From the NCBI GenBank assembly GCA_944382775.1, contig CALWNI010000002.1, positions 1 through 64,000 on the forward strand: a stretch of 64,000 nucleotides of DNA, given 5' to 3'. Position numbers and translations under genes: made by a program. Below are positions 9,790 through 18,428 of the stretch, one piece after another; the first letter of the stretch is position 1; each line of letters starts with the position of its first letter. The notes under the pieces were generated by a model that worked only from the letters and a program-made list of their open reading frames with translations, was not told where the DNA came from and ran no database searches. The DNA is from an uncultured Allofournierella sp. Lineage in GTDB: Bacteria > Bacillota > Clostridia > Oscillospirales > Ruminococcaceae.

Positions 9790-11031
9790 TTAGTCCAGGA
9801 AATCGCGCAGCTTTTTAGAGCGGCTGGGGTGACGCAGCTTGCGCAGTGCCTTGGCCTCAATTTGGCGGATACGCTCACGGGTAACCTCAAACTCATGGCC
9901 TACTTCTTCCAGAGTACGGGGACGGCCGTCTTCCAGACCGAAACGCAGGCGCAGAACCTTTTCCTCACGGGGGGTCAGGCTTTGCAGCACGCTGGACAGC
10001 TGTTCCTTCAGCAGGGTATGGCTTGCGGCCTCGGCAGGCACGGGCGCATCGTCGTCGGGGATAAAGTCGCCCAGATGGCTATCTTCTTCCTCACCAATGG
10101 GAGTTTCCAAGCTAACCGGCTCCTGTGCCACTCGCATAATTTCACGAACCTTTTCTACCGGCATATCCAGTGCTTCGCTGATTTCATCGGCAGTGGGTTC
10201 ATGACCGTTTTGGTGCAGCAGCTGGCTGGAAACCTTTTTCACCTTGTTGATGGTTTCTACCATGTGTACCGGAATACGAATGGTACGGGCTTGGTCGGCA
10301 ATGGCACGAGTAATGGCCTGACGAATCCACCAAGTTGCATAAGTAGAGAACTTAAAGCCCTTGGTATGGTCAAACTTTTCTACCGCTTTGATCAGACCCA
10401 GGTTGCCTTCCTGAATCAAATCCAGGAACTGCATGCCACGGCCCACATAACGCTTTGCAATGGATACAACCAGACGCAGGTTTGCCTCGCTCAAACGCTG
10501 CTTTGCACGCTCGCCCTTGCGAATGGCAGTTTCGATGTTGCGCAGCTCGATTTTGTCCTCGGTGGGCAGCGCATCTTTTTCGGCGGTCAGCCAGATGCGG
10601 CGGTCATCGTTGGTCAGCTCGGTATCATTTTCAATGTCGCAAATCTTTTTGTACTTGGTCTGCTTCAGTTCCAAAGCCTTGCCGCCATCCAGAATATCCA
10701 ATGCCAGACGAATTTCCTCGTCGCTGCTCAACAGAGGTACTCGACCAATCTCTTTCAGATATACCTTTACGGGGTCATCAATGGCAACACCCTCTGCGGA
10801 AAGTGCGCTCTCGAACAAATCCACACTGTCCTCGGTCAAGGTAAAGTTGTCGGTGTCGGGCTCGTCCACAATCTCCACGTTATGGCTTTCCAGTGTTTCA
10901 TACAGCTTGTCAATCTGCTCCACATCAAAGCCGGTATCTTCAATTGCATCGTTGATTTCCTTGGTGGTCAACTTACCGTTTCGCTTACCGGTTTCAATCA
11001 ACTCTCGAATGGTAATCTTTTTGTCTGCCAT
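9790..11031 (-). CDS. rpoD: RNA polymerase primary sigma factor (sigma-70/SigA)
   Basis: A 413-residue housekeeping sigma factor. The start is the ATG of [12 protein letters not shown] with GGAAAGGAAG upstream; an in-frame ATG 16 codons earlier has no ribosome site. Region 1.2 ([17 protein letters not shown]) follows an acidic region 1.1. Region 2 carries [19 protein letters not shown] and the DNA-melting [13 protein letters not shown] segment, and region 4 ends with the helix-turn-helix [17 protein letters not shown]. The dnaG-rpoD order is classic for Firmicutes, and the near-consensus promoters in this window are its expected targets. Confidence 0.97.
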   Translation of the reverse strand: MADKKITIRELIETGKRNGKLTTKEINDAIEDTGFDVEQIDKLYETLESHNVEIVDEPDTDNFTLTEDSVDLFESALSAEGVAIDDPVKVYLKEIGRVPLLSSDEEIRLALDILDGGKALELKQTKYKKICDIENDTELTNDDRRIWLTAEKDALPTEDKIELRNIETAIRKGERAKQRLSEANLRLVVSIAKRYVGRGMQFLDLIQEGNLGLIKAVEKFDHTKGFKFSTYATWWIRQAITRAIADQARTIRIPVHMVETINKVKKVSSQLLHQNGHEPTADEISEALDMPVEKVREIMRVAQEPVSLETPIGEEEDSHLGDFIPDDDAPVPAEAASHTLLKEQLSSVLQSLTPREEKVLRLRFGLEDGRPRTLEEVGHEFEVTRERIRQIEAKALRKLRHPSRSKKLRDFLD

Positions 11032-11097
11032 AAGTTTTACTTCCTTTCCAATAGGTGCTTTTTCAATAAACGGGTCCAATTGTCCCTGTAGATTGCA

Positions 11098-12858
11098 TTA
11101 CTTCATCTTTTTTTGCCGCAACTGTTCAAAATAATCTTCCAACTGCTGATTGTTCATCTCTGCGGCTTCCACGCTGGGCGGTTTGCTTTGCTCAATGCGT
11201 TGTAGGTACATTTCCACATCACGGGCACCAATGCCCACGTCATAGTTGCGAGCCAACAGCTGCGCAATTCGATTTACCGTTTGTTCCGGCAATCGAACGG
11301 AAAGTGCCGTTAAATCCGGCGCAATCCCCTGTTCGCTGCAACTCAAAATCGCTTGATAGGCTTCGCCCATATCCTGCATCAAAAAGCGGTCCGGCTGCAA
11401 CTGCTTTTGAACCGCCGGGATAAAGGAGGGATTTTTTATCATTGCAACTACCAATTGCTGTTCGGCATTGGCAACGCCCAACGCTTTTTCTCCGTTCATG
11501 GTATTATACGGCAAGTGAATATCCGACGCCCAGCCTTCTTTGAGCAGGTCTTTCTGTTTTTGTCGTTCTCTTCTGCGTTGATTGCTTTTCACCGCCGACT
11601 GCAACTGCGTTAAAATAGCCGCTTTGCTCACGTCGGTTTCTTCCGCAAGACGTCCGGCATAAATATCCCGTTCCGTAGGAGAAACATGGTCGGATAAAAT
11701 CCGAATCACTTCCTTAATGTACTCCACACGGTCCGCCGGGCGGGTTAGATCATACTTTGCCCGAACCTTTTTGATGTTGTATTCAATGGCATTGCTGGTG
11801 CCATTTAGCAGATGTTCAAACTGATCTCGACCAAATTTTTTGATGAATTCATCCGGGTCTTTTGCATTGGGAAGGTTCAGCACCGACACCTTAACGGGAC
11901 TTTGTGCAAAGAGTTCCAAACTGCGAGCCGTTGCTTTTTGGCCTGCCTCGTCCGAATCGTAACACAGAATAACCTCGTCGGCATATTCCGTCAGCAATCG
12001 CACCTGCTCAGCCGTCAACGCCGTGCCGCAGGCTGCCACTGCGGTATCAAAACCCGCCTGGTGCATGCTGATAACGTCCATATACCCTTCACAAAGAATA
12101 TAACGTCGATTGGTGCTTTTTTTCGCCAAATTCAGCGCAAACATGGCTTTGCTCTTTTTGTAAACCAGCGTTTCGGGACTGTTGATGTATTTGGGCTTTT
12201 CATCCCCCAACACGCGACCGCCAAAGGCAATTACATTGCCCCGTAAGTCAAAAATGGGGGTCATTACTCTGCCACGAAAAGCATCATAAACCCTGCCCCG
12301 CTCACTCCGTTTAATAATTCCTGCTGCCAGCATCTCCTCTTCGGTGAATCCTTTGCTGCGCAGATGCAGCCGCATTGCACTAAAGTCATTGGGAGCATAA
12401 CCAAGCCCAAAGCGGCGGATGGTTCCGTCTGACAAGCCACGCCCTCGCCAATAGGCACGGGCTGCGCGGGCTTCCTCGTTGTCGGCATTAAGCTGCTCGT
12501 AAAAAAAGCGAGCCGCCTCTTTGTTTATGGACAGCACCCGACTGCGCAGTCTGCCCACCTGGTCATCTTCTTCCGGCAAGGGCATTCCTGCACGGCTTGC
12601 CAGATATTTTACCGACTCCACATAGTCCAGATTGTTTATTTTTTTAATAAAGGAAATCACATCGCCGCCTGCACCACAACCAAAGCAATAAAAGCTTTGT
12701 GTTTCGGGGTAAACAAAAAACGACGGTGTTTTTTCACTGTGAAAAGGGCATAGCCCTGTGTGCATCCGCCCCCGATGCCGCAGCTGTACATAACTGCCTA
12801 CCACATCGGTAATATCATTGCGGCGCACAACTTCTTCAATATACTCATGAGGAATCAC
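11098..12858 (-). CDS. dnaG: DNA primase
   Basis: A 586-residue primase that lays RNA primers at the replication fork. The N-terminal zinc ribbon has Cys37, His40, Cys58 and Cys61. The TOPRIM core shows the acidic ILCEGYMDV and CYDSDEAG motifs. The C-terminal 120 residues should be the helicase-binding domain. It lies 66 bases before rpoD and 33 bases after the DUF2500 gene in one operon, which couples replication initiation to housekeeping transcription. Confidence 0.97.
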   Translation of the reverse strand: MIPHEYIEEVVRRNDITDVVGSYVQLRHRGRMHTGLCPFHSEKTPSFFVYPETQSFYCFGCGAGGDVISFIKKINNLDYVESVKYLASRAGMPLPEEDDQVGRLRSRVLSINKEAARFFYEQLNADNEEARAARAYWRGRGLSDGTIRRFGLGYAPNDFSAMRLHLRSKGFTEEEMLAAGIIKRSERGRVYDAFRGRVMTPIFDLRGNVIAFGGRVLGDEKPKYINSPETLVYKKSKAMFALNLAKKSTNRRYILCEGYMDVISMHQAGFDTAVAACGTALTAEQVRLLTEYADEVILCYDSDEAGQKATARSLELFAQSPVKVSVLNLPNAKDPDEFIKKFGRDQFEHLLNGTSNAIEYNIKKVRAKYDLTRPADRVEYIKEVIRILSDHVSPTERDIYAGRLAEETDVSKAAILTQLQSAVKSNQRRRERQKQKDLLKEGWASDIHLPYNTMNGEKALGVANAEQQLVVAMIKNPSFIPAVQKQLQPDRFLMQDMGEAYQAILSCSEQGIAPDLTALSVRLPEQTVNRIAQLLARNYDVGIGARDVEMYLQRIEQSKPPSVEAAEMNNQQLEDYFEQLRQKKMK

Positions 12859-12891
12859 GCTATGCCCTCCTTTCTTTTGCTATGTAAAAGA

Positions 12892-13257
12892 TTAGTGGCG
12901 TACAAATCCTTTGTATCGGGTTCCCTGAAAGGTTAGCTTGCCGCTGTCGCCTTCCACCAACATACCGTATTCACTGCCGGAAACCTTTAATTCCATCCGA
13001 TCTCCGCTTTCCACTTCAAAGGTGGCATAATAGGTGGAAGAACTATTTACAGCTAAACTGTTTGCGTTGTTATGATAGCTGGTGTGCTGCCGTTTCGCCA
13101 CCACTTTTGCCTCAACAGTAAGCACCGGCGATGCATTGTTTTTCGACCACTGGATGCCGTTTTTAATGAGTGTAACAATCATGTACACAATCACAAAACA
13201 AAAACCCAGAGTAACAAGCAAAGGAATCACATTAAACATCCACATGGAATAACCCAT
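12892..13257 (-). CDS. DUF2500 family membrane-anchored protein
   Basis: A 121-residue protein starting at the ATG of MGYSMWMFNV, with AGGAGG nine bases upstream; the longer frame overlaps dgt and is unlikely. One membrane segment (about residues 8-32) is followed by a beta-rich domain with the VEAKVVAKRQ and YYATFEVESGDRMELKVSG segments typical of DUF2500. Function unknown. It starts 13 bases after dgt and precedes dnaG by 33 bases. Confidence 0.75.
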   Translation of the reverse strand: MGYSMWMFNVIPLLVTLGFCFVIVYMIVTLIKNGIQWSKNNASPVLTVEAKVVAKRQHTSYHNNANSLAVNSSSTYYATFEVESGDRMELKVSGSEYGMLVEGDSGKLTFQGTRYKGFVRH

Positions 13258-13270
13258 CTCCCTTTCCTCC

Positions 13271-14275
13271 TTATAAAATATGCCACTTGCGCGGTACAAA
13301 CAAATCCTCAAAGGTATGTACCGCATACTCATCGCTCATACCGCTGATGTAATCGGTAATGGCTCGGTCTGCTCCCTCTTGGTAAGCAATCTGCAAATAC
13401 CCTTCCGGCAGCAAATCTAAATTGGCACTGAATCGGTCATACAGTTCTGCCAATACTTTGGTTACCTTTGCCTCTTCCCGTTTTGCAACCTTATCCACAT
13501 AAACGGTAGCGTACATAAACTGCCGCAGCGATTCATAAGCATCGGCAACCTCTGCACTAAACTTCAATTCTTGTTCGGTGCTTTGTGCAATCATATCCGT
13601 TAACAAGGTGGTAATGCGCTGGCTTTTGGTGCTGCCCAGCACTTCCACCACATCACGGGGAAGCTGCTCCACATGCAAAACCCCCGCTGCAACCGCATCT
13701 TCAATGTCGTGGTTCATATAGGCAATCCGGTCTGCATAGCGCACCGCACATCCTTCCAAGGTGGCGGGCCAGGCTCCTTTGGTATGGCAAACGATTCCGT
13801 TACGCACCTCCCACGTTAAGTTCAATCCTTGAAAAGAGCGTTCCAAACGGTCTACCACACGCAAACTTTGATGATGGTGGCGGAATCCATTTGGTGTAAT
13901 TTCATTCAGTGCACGCTCTCCTGCGTGGCCAAAGGGTGTGTGCCCCAAATCATGGCCCAGTGCAATGGCTTCGGTTAAATCTTCGTTTAGGCGAAGTGCC
14001 CGTGCCAAGGTACGTGCAATCTGACTCACTTCTAGGGTATGGGTTAAGCGGGTTCGATAATGGTCGCCCTCCGGCGATAGAAACACCTGCGTTTTTTGCT
14101 TTAAACGGCGAAACGATTTGCAATGAATGATTCGATCTCGGTCTTGCTGATAGCAGGTACGCATATCACACGGTTGCTCTTTTTGTTGGCGACCACGGGT
14201 ATTTTGGCTATGTGCAGCCCCCTGGGACAGAATCATGGCTTCGATTTGCTCGGTTCTTTCTCGAATGGTTTGCAT
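13271..14275 (-). CDS. dgt: Deoxyguanosinetriphosphate triphosphohydrolase-like protein
   Basis: A 334-residue HD-domain hydrolase. The start is the ATG of MQTIRERTEQIEAM, with GGGGGGAG upstream; a longer in-frame start has no such site. The metal-binding HD signature appears as RLTHTLEVSQIAR and GHDLGHTPFGHAGE, and the CKSFRRLKQKTQVF segment is typical of the Dgt family. The enzyme splits dNTPs into nucleoside and triphosphate. In Clostridia it commonly precedes dnaG, as here, which suggests a link between nucleotide pools and replication. Confidence 0.9.
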   Translation of the reverse strand: MQTIRERTEQIEAMILSQGAAHSQNTRGRQQKEQPCDMRTCYQQDRDRIIHCKSFRRLKQKTQVFLSPEGDHYRTRLTHTLEVSQIARTLARALRLNEDLTEAIALGHDLGHTPFGHAGERALNEITPNGFRHHHQSLRVVDRLERSFQGLNLTWEVRNGIVCHTKGAWPATLEGCAVRYADRIAYMNHDIEDAVAAGVLHVEQLPRDVVEVLGSTKSQRITTLLTDMIAQSTEQELKFSAEVADAYESLRQFMYATVYVDKVAKREEAKVTKVLAELYDRFSANLDLLPEGYLQIAYQEGADRAITDYISGMSDEYAVHTFEDLFVPRKWHIL

Positions 14276-14422
14276 ACTACTCCCCCCTATTTGAATCATA
14301 TTAGAATCATGGGTTTGCAATAGTATATACGAGATTACGAAAAAAAACCCTTTTTATTTTTGATAAATTTTTAAATTTTAGTGTTTTCCTGTCCAACATC
14401 CCTATTTTTACAACAAATCTTG

Positions 14423-15043
14423 TTAAAAAGGAGTGTAAAAAGGTTTGGAAATCCGGGGAACCACCGCACCCCGTGTCAATTCCTGAAAGGCCGGCAGCAA
14501 CGGCTGCTCGGTTCCTTCAGGCATGGTGGCAGTAAGGGTAACCGCTTCTTCAAACACAGGTTCGTCCACTTTGGCGCCTGCCTCTTGCAGTAACAGTAAA
14601 GCCCGTTCATATAGTGCATAGTCCACACGCACTTCCACCCGAACACAAGAACGAACCGTAACCACATTTGCTGCCCGCAGTGCACTGGAAGCACTTTCGG
14701 TATAGGCACGCACTAAGCCACCGGTTCCCAAAAGGGTTCCGCCAAAATAGCGGGTTACTACCACAATACAGTCGGTTAATCCTGCATGCTGGATTGCTTC
14801 CAGTACAGGCAAACCTGCGGTTTTTGCCGGTTCGCCATCGTCCGAATACCGCATTCTTGCCCCTTCTCGCAAAACATACGCATATACATTATGCCGCGCT
14901 GTACGATGTTGCGCCCGAATGGAGTTTAAAAACTCCACTGCTTTTTCTTCGGTATCCACAAAAGCCGCATTTGCAATAAAGCGGCTTTTCTTTTCCTCAG
15001 TTTCTGTGGTGACCTGCCCTTCAATGGTGCGATAATCTTGCAT
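14423..15043 (-). CDS. YigZ/IMPACT family protein
   Basis: A 206-residue member of the UPF0029/YigZ family. The N-terminal half carries the conserved EEKKSRFIA, RYSDDGEPAKTAG and VTRYFGGTLLGTGGLVRAY motifs; the C-terminal half is the shorter ferredoxin-like domain (VRVDYALYERALLLL). The family is linked to translation control by relation to eukaryotic IMPACT; its bacterial role is unclear. It sits alone between rpmE and dgt. A long inverted repeat lies in its upstream region, and I see no clear promoter. Confidence 0.88.
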   Translation of the reverse strand: MQDYRTIEGQVTTETEEKKSRFIANAAFVDTEEKAVEFLNSIRAQHRTARHNVYAYVLREGARMRYSDDGEPAKTAGLPVLEAIQHAGLTDCIVVVTRYFGGTLLGTGGLVRAYTESASSALRAANVVTVRSCVRVEVRVDYALYERALLLLQEAGAKVDEPVFEEAVTLTATMPEGTEQPLLPAFQELTRGAVVPRISKPFYTPF

Positions 15044-15087
15044 AGTGCAGCTCCTTCTGGCTTGTTTTTCTCGTTTTATTCAGCACA

Positions 15088-15127
15088 GTGGTGTAAGGTA
15101 ACATTCGTTTTGTTTACCTCACACCAC
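15088..15127. repeat. 14-bp inverted repeat upstream of yigZ
   Basis: Arms GTGGTGTAAGGTAA (15088-15101) and TTACCTCACACCAC (15114-15127) match in 13 of 14 positions around a 12-base centre. No T run follows on either strand. It lies between the rpmE terminator and yigZ. Confidence 0.65.
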
Positions 15128-15156
15128 CAGGCTGAAGAATGGTTGTTTTAATAACA

Positions 15157-15190
15157 AGAAAAAAGGCGGTTTGTAACAAACCGCCTTTTT
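15157..15190 (-). terminator. rpmE terminator
   Basis: Stem AAAGGCGGTTTG/CAAACCGCCTTT with a T run on the minus strand. Confidence 0.88.
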
Positions 15191-15201
15191 GGCATTTGAT
15201 C

Positions 15202-15405
15202 TTACTTCTTAAGACCGAAACGACGGTTGAAGCGATCAACACGTCCGCCGGTGTCAACCAGTTTCTGCTTGCCAGTGTAGAAGGGATGGCACTTGGAGCA
15301 AACTTCAACGTGGATTTCGGGCTTAGTGGAACGAGTGTGGATAACCTCACCGCAAGCGCAGGTGATGGTGCAATCCACATAGTTGGGATGGATAGCCTCT
15401 TTCAT
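15202..15405 (-). CDS. rpmE: 50S ribosomal protein L31
   Basis: A 67-residue L31 starting at the ATG of [11 protein letters not shown], with AGAGGTGA upstream. The cysteine pairs (CAC near residue 15 and CSKC near residue 35) mark the zinc-binding form, as opposed to the zinc-free RpmE2 type. The tail [12 protein letters not shown] is standard. It is a one-gene unit with its own promoter, a leader of about 128 bases and a strong terminator. Confidence 0.95.
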   Translation of the reverse strand: MKEAIHPNYVDCTITCACGEVIHTRSTKPEIHVEVCSKCHPFYTGKQKLVDTGGRVDRFNRRFGLKK

Positions 15406-15539
15406 TCTTTTCACCTCTTTCTGGTTAATGACGTTTGGGGCCATGCTTAATACATGTGCCCATCACAACCTTCAATAGGACGCCACCAGCATACGCCATC
15501 CTGTGCGTACGGAGCAGCCATCGGAACGATTGCCAAAAC

Positions 15540-15568
15540 AGTATATCACACTTTTATATCCTATGCAA
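15540..15568 (-). promoter_or_regulatory. rpmE promoter
   Basis: On the minus strand TTGCAT (15563-15568), 17 bases, TATACT (15540-15545). The leader of about 128 bases to rpmE may hold an autoregulatory L31 structure, which I could not fold. Confidence 0.7.
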
Positions 15569-15575
15569 GTATTTT

Positions 15576-15619
15576 TCTGCTGCAAAATTAGGCTTATCCC
15601 ACCTGGTTTTTGCAGCAGA
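15576..15619. repeat. 12-bp inverted repeat between the VanY-type gene and rpmE
   Basis: Perfect arms TCTGCTGCAAAA and TTTTGCAGCAGA around 20 bases. On the minus strand the stem is followed by A-rich sequence, so it is not a normal terminator for the upstream gene; it sits just before the rpmE -35 box. Confidence 0.6.
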
Positions 15620-15640
15620 TTGTTTTACTTTTCGTTGTAT

Positions 15641-16561
15641 TTAGCTAAAATATGTCTGCCAGTACTCGTCCAAAGTCAAATTGTTTTCGGTTAAAAAGGC
15701 CGCCATTTCTTTGCCCACATACCGCCAATGCCAGGGCTTGAACTCTACCCCTGTAACCTCTTCTTTGTCTTGCGGATAACGCAGAATAAAACCGTACTCT
15801 GCCGCATGCTCCACCAACCACTGATATTCCGGCAACTGGGTAATAACGGCTGCATCTTTTGTCTGCTTGTAGGTGGGAACTATGTCAACCGCCAAGCCGG
15901 TATTGTGGTCCGACTCGTACTGCTTTTGTTCAATGCGCTGTGCCTGTGCTTCTGCCTCTTGTTGGCTTAAACCGTCGTTCAAAAACTGCTGAACCTGTGC
16001 TTCATACAAACTTTGTTGACGGTTTGCACTGCGAAAACCGGAAATTACTTTCAGCTGCAAGCCTGCATCGGTTGCAGCCTGTTCCATTGCAAAAAAGTCT
16101 TCCACTGCACGGCTGTCCAAATAATAACCGGCACTATCAACCAACTCTGTTTCCGGGTCAAAGCCTTCCGGCAAGGGATTGCCGGGACTTGCCAGCACCA
16201 TAAACCAATCATCTTTCGAAACCTGCGGTCCTACCAACTCGGTTTGCTGCACTTCTTGTACCTCGGATGCGGCCGAATCCACGCTGACCGCCTGCGACGC
16301 ATTGGTAGGCACAGAAGCTGCTTGGGTCGTTTTATCGTTCCATACTGAAATTATCATTGCCAATACAAACAATACAGCCACCAGTGCAATCACAATCCAA
16401 AGCAACGTAGTGTAATTTTTGTTGTTTCGATTGCGGTTTTCGTCCGTTTTTCTCTGGCGACGTGCCGCATTGTTGTTTTTTTCTTGCTCCGTAGTCTGTG
16501 CAGCCGACTGTTCCATTTCTTTCACTTCATCTTTTGTGAAGTAGCTCATTTCCTGTGGCAT
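15641..16561 (-). CDS. VanY-type D-alanyl-D-alanine carboxypeptidase, membrane-anchored
   Basis: A 306-residue protein starting at the ATG of MPQEMSYFTKDEV, with AGAAGGG nine bases upstream. A charged cytoplasmic segment is followed by one membrane span (about 53-74), a flexible linker rich in Ala, Val, Ser and Gln, and a peptidase M15B domain: SGFRS (174-178), SDHNTGLAVD with His219 and Asp226, and KPWHWRYVG with His278 as metal and catalytic residues. It should trim the terminal D-Ala of peptidoglycan peptides outside the cell. It is probably the last gene of an operon with the sortase and the four-span protein, and need not confer vancomycin resistance. Confidence 0.87.
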   Translation of the reverse strand: MPQEMSYFTKDEVKEMEQSAAQTTEQEKNNNAARRQRKTDENRNRNNKNYTTLLWIVIALVAVLFVLAMIISVWNDKTTQAASVPTNASQAVSVDSAASEVQEVQQTELVGPQVSKDDWFMVLASPGNPLPEGFDPETELVDSAGYYLDSRAVEDFFAMEQAATDAGLQLKVISGFRSANRQQSLYEAQVQQFLNDGLSQQEAEAQAQRIEQKQYESDHNTGLAVDIVPTYKQTKDAAVITQLPEYQWLVEHAAEYGFILRYPQDKEEVTGVEFKPWHWRYVGKEMAAFLTENNLTLDEYWQTYFS

Positions 16562-16587
16562 AGTTCCAAACCCTTCTACCAAATGAT

Positions 16588-16601
16588 CCGTTTAAACGGA
16601 A
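16588..16601. repeat. 14-bp perfect palindrome before the VanY-type gene
   Basis: TCCGTTTAAACGGA, in the 60-base gap between the four-span protein and the carboxypeptidase. It could be a weak hairpin or an operator; no promoter was identified next to it. Confidence 0.4.
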
Positions 16602-16621
16602 CAACCGGTGTTTCTTTTGTT

Positions 16622-17500
16622 TTACATTCTATGTTCTTTTTGTTCACGATATGCTTGGCGATACCGCTTTAAGCCACGGTGCCAAGCAATTGCCAATGCA
16701 CCCACAACAATAAAATAAATTAACGCAAAGTAGAAAAACGAGTTAATTACACCATTTGTGTAGGATGCCAGCAAAACACGCAATGTTTTAGGTTCAATGC
16801 CCAATTGTCCCATATTAACCGAGCAATAAAATACAATGGGCAGAACAATACAAAACAATCCTGCTGCCGAAAAAGCATTCATGCACCAGCGCAAACGGGC
16901 AGGCGTTGCACGCTGCAAATTAATTACAATGAAAAATGCAACCAATGTTGTGAAGAACAACACACCCATTGCAAGCCAAGACATGGTGGTGATCTTAGTA
17001 ATGTACGGCGCAATATAAGCAGCCACAAAAATCTGTACGTATCGATCGTAGTCTTCTTGGCAGCCGGTTGCCACGTCTTCTACACCCTTTTGAATCTCAT
17101 CGGTAACGGTAACACCGCGTTCTTCCAAGTTTGCCATAATTACTTCTTTTGCTTTTTCGGAAACTTCGGGATGTTGAATTGCAGTTCGGTCGCCCTCATA
17201 CAAAAGCTCGGCTGCTTTGAACATGTCCTGCTGAATCTGATCCTGCGTGATAATGCTTGTCATCACTTCAGCCGGAATATTACCTGCATTACCGTAACTG
17301 GTATAGTTTTCGTTCAACTCTTCCAAGGTAATTGCACAAAACTTACTTGCTAAGATTTGGTTTTGCAGATATTTGCTGTTGCATACCGTGCAAATAACTA
17401 CACCTACCACCGCAATTAACATGAGCAAAAAGCTAAATACCCAGGTTGCAAAATAAGTTACAATGCCTGCTTTTGCAGGCTTCTTTTTTGTTTGTTTCAT
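16622..17500 (-). CDS. Unrecognised four-span membrane protein in sortase operon
   Basis: A 292-residue protein that I cannot place in a family. A basic N-terminus leads into a first span (about 14-38), then an extracytoplasmic domain of about 130 residues with acidic helices, then three more spans (about 172-195, 207-228 and 250-272) and a basic C-terminal tail. This layout puts both termini in the cytoplasm. It begins 14 bases after the sortase stop codon, so the two are surely cotranscribed. A role as a partner or chaperone of the sortase or of its substrate is inference from position only. Confidence 0.7.
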   Translation of the reverse strand: MKQTKKKPAKAGIVTYFATWVFSFLLMLIAVVGVVICTVCNSKYLQNQILASKFCAITLEELNENYTSYGNAGNIPAEVMTSIITQDQIQQDMFKAAELLYEGDRTAIQHPEVSEKAKEVIMANLEERGVTVTDEIQKGVEDVATGCQEDYDRYVQIFVAAYIAPYITKITTMSWLAMGVLFFTTLVAFFIVINLQRATPARLRWCMNAFSAAGLFCIVLPIVFYCSVNMGQLGIEPKTLRVLLASYTNGVINSFFYFALIYFIVVGALAIAWHRGLKRYRQAYREQKEHRM

Positions 17501-17514
17501 CCTTATACCCTCTC

Positions 17515-18246
17515 TTATTGCTGTTTATCAATCATTGGGCCGGATACGTATTCTGCATAAACAAAATAACGCTGCGAGGTAAATCCAATGGCATCAAAAG
17601 GATAGCAGGTATACATAATTAAATTCTCGTCGGTGCGGGTAAAGTCATAGGTGGTTGTATCGGTATACTCCGCCACCTTCATATCAGTAATTCGGTAAAC
17701 ATAAGAACCGTAGTGGGTATCAATATGAACCAAATCACCTTTTTTCACATCTTGCAATCCGCTAAAAAAGGTATTGTTATGTCCTGCAAGCAATACGGTA
17801 CGGTTTTCACCGGGAATGCCTGCTCCGCCCGAATCGCCATAGGTAGCAACACCGCGATTCAGCTCACGGGTGCTATCGCCATAATAAAGCGGTGCATCCA
17901 CATTGGTGCCTTCCACGGTAATTTTGCCGTACTGGTCGCCTTTGTTGGGATAAACCAAAGTACTCCATGCTACGGTAGTGCTATTTTGAATCTGCTGACC
18001 CAAGCTTTCATACAGATTGCTGGGTTGGCCATCAACGGAATTTTCACTGAAGAAATAGCTTGCAAGCCCAATGTAGGGGCTAATGGTTGGCATTGCAATC
18101 AAAGCAATTGCAGCAATGCTCAGCGCGCAAAACAAAACAGGCACACCGCAAAACATCCAGATTTTGCGTCCTGAAAATGCGTTTCCTTGTTTTTTACTGC
18201 GCCGTCTTTGCTGCGGCTGTTGTTGTGATTGGCGATATACGGGCAT
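17515..18246 (-). CDS. Sortase, probably class D
   Basis: A 243-residue cysteine transpeptidase that anchors secreted proteins to the wall or to each other. A Gln/Arg-rich cytoplasmic tip precedes one membrane span (about 30-52). The catalytic triad is His156 in LLAGHNN, Cys214 in YTCYP and Arg226 in SQRYFVY. The single N-terminal anchor and the YTCYPF box fit class D sortases. The gene next upstream encodes a secreted protein with a sorting-signal-like tail, its likely substrate. The two are separated by a terminator, so substrate and enzyme can be made at different levels. Confidence 0.9.
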   Translation of the reverse strand: MPVYRQSQQQPQQRRRSKKQGNAFSGRKIWMFCGVPVLFCALSIAAIALIAMPTISPYIGLASYFFSENSVDGQPSNLYESLGQQIQNSTTVAWSTLVYPNKGDQYGKITVEGTNVDAPLYYGDSTRELNRGVATYGDSGGAGIPGENRTVLLAGHNNTFFSGLQDVKKGDLVHIDTHYGSYVYRITDMKVAEYTDTTTYDFTRTDENLIMYTCYPFDAIGFTSQRYFVYAEYVSGPMIDKQQ

Positions 18247-18337
18247 AACAATCCCCTTTCTTGCACAAACTAATGTTGGTATCTGCTTACTAAAACGGTA
18301 GGTAATCTATGTAAAAAGTAAAAATACTTGTATATAC

Positions 18338-18383
18338 ACAAAAACAAGGAAAGTTCACACAATGGCTTCCTTTCCTTGTTTGT
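18338..18383 (-). terminator. Terminator after the secreted-protein gene
   Basis: Stem AAACAAGGAAAG/CTTTCCTTGTTT with a 16-base loop and a T run on the minus strand. It separates the likely substrate gene from the sortase gene. Confidence 0.8.
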
Positions 18384-18428
18384 TGGCAAATTATGTGGCA
18401 AACACATCATTTGCCCATTTGTGGATGA

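Noticed and set aside
15641..16561. Vancomycin resistance gene
   Set aside because: The VanY motifs are real, but there is no VanH, VanA/B, VanX or VanRS gene around it, and the context is wall assembly.
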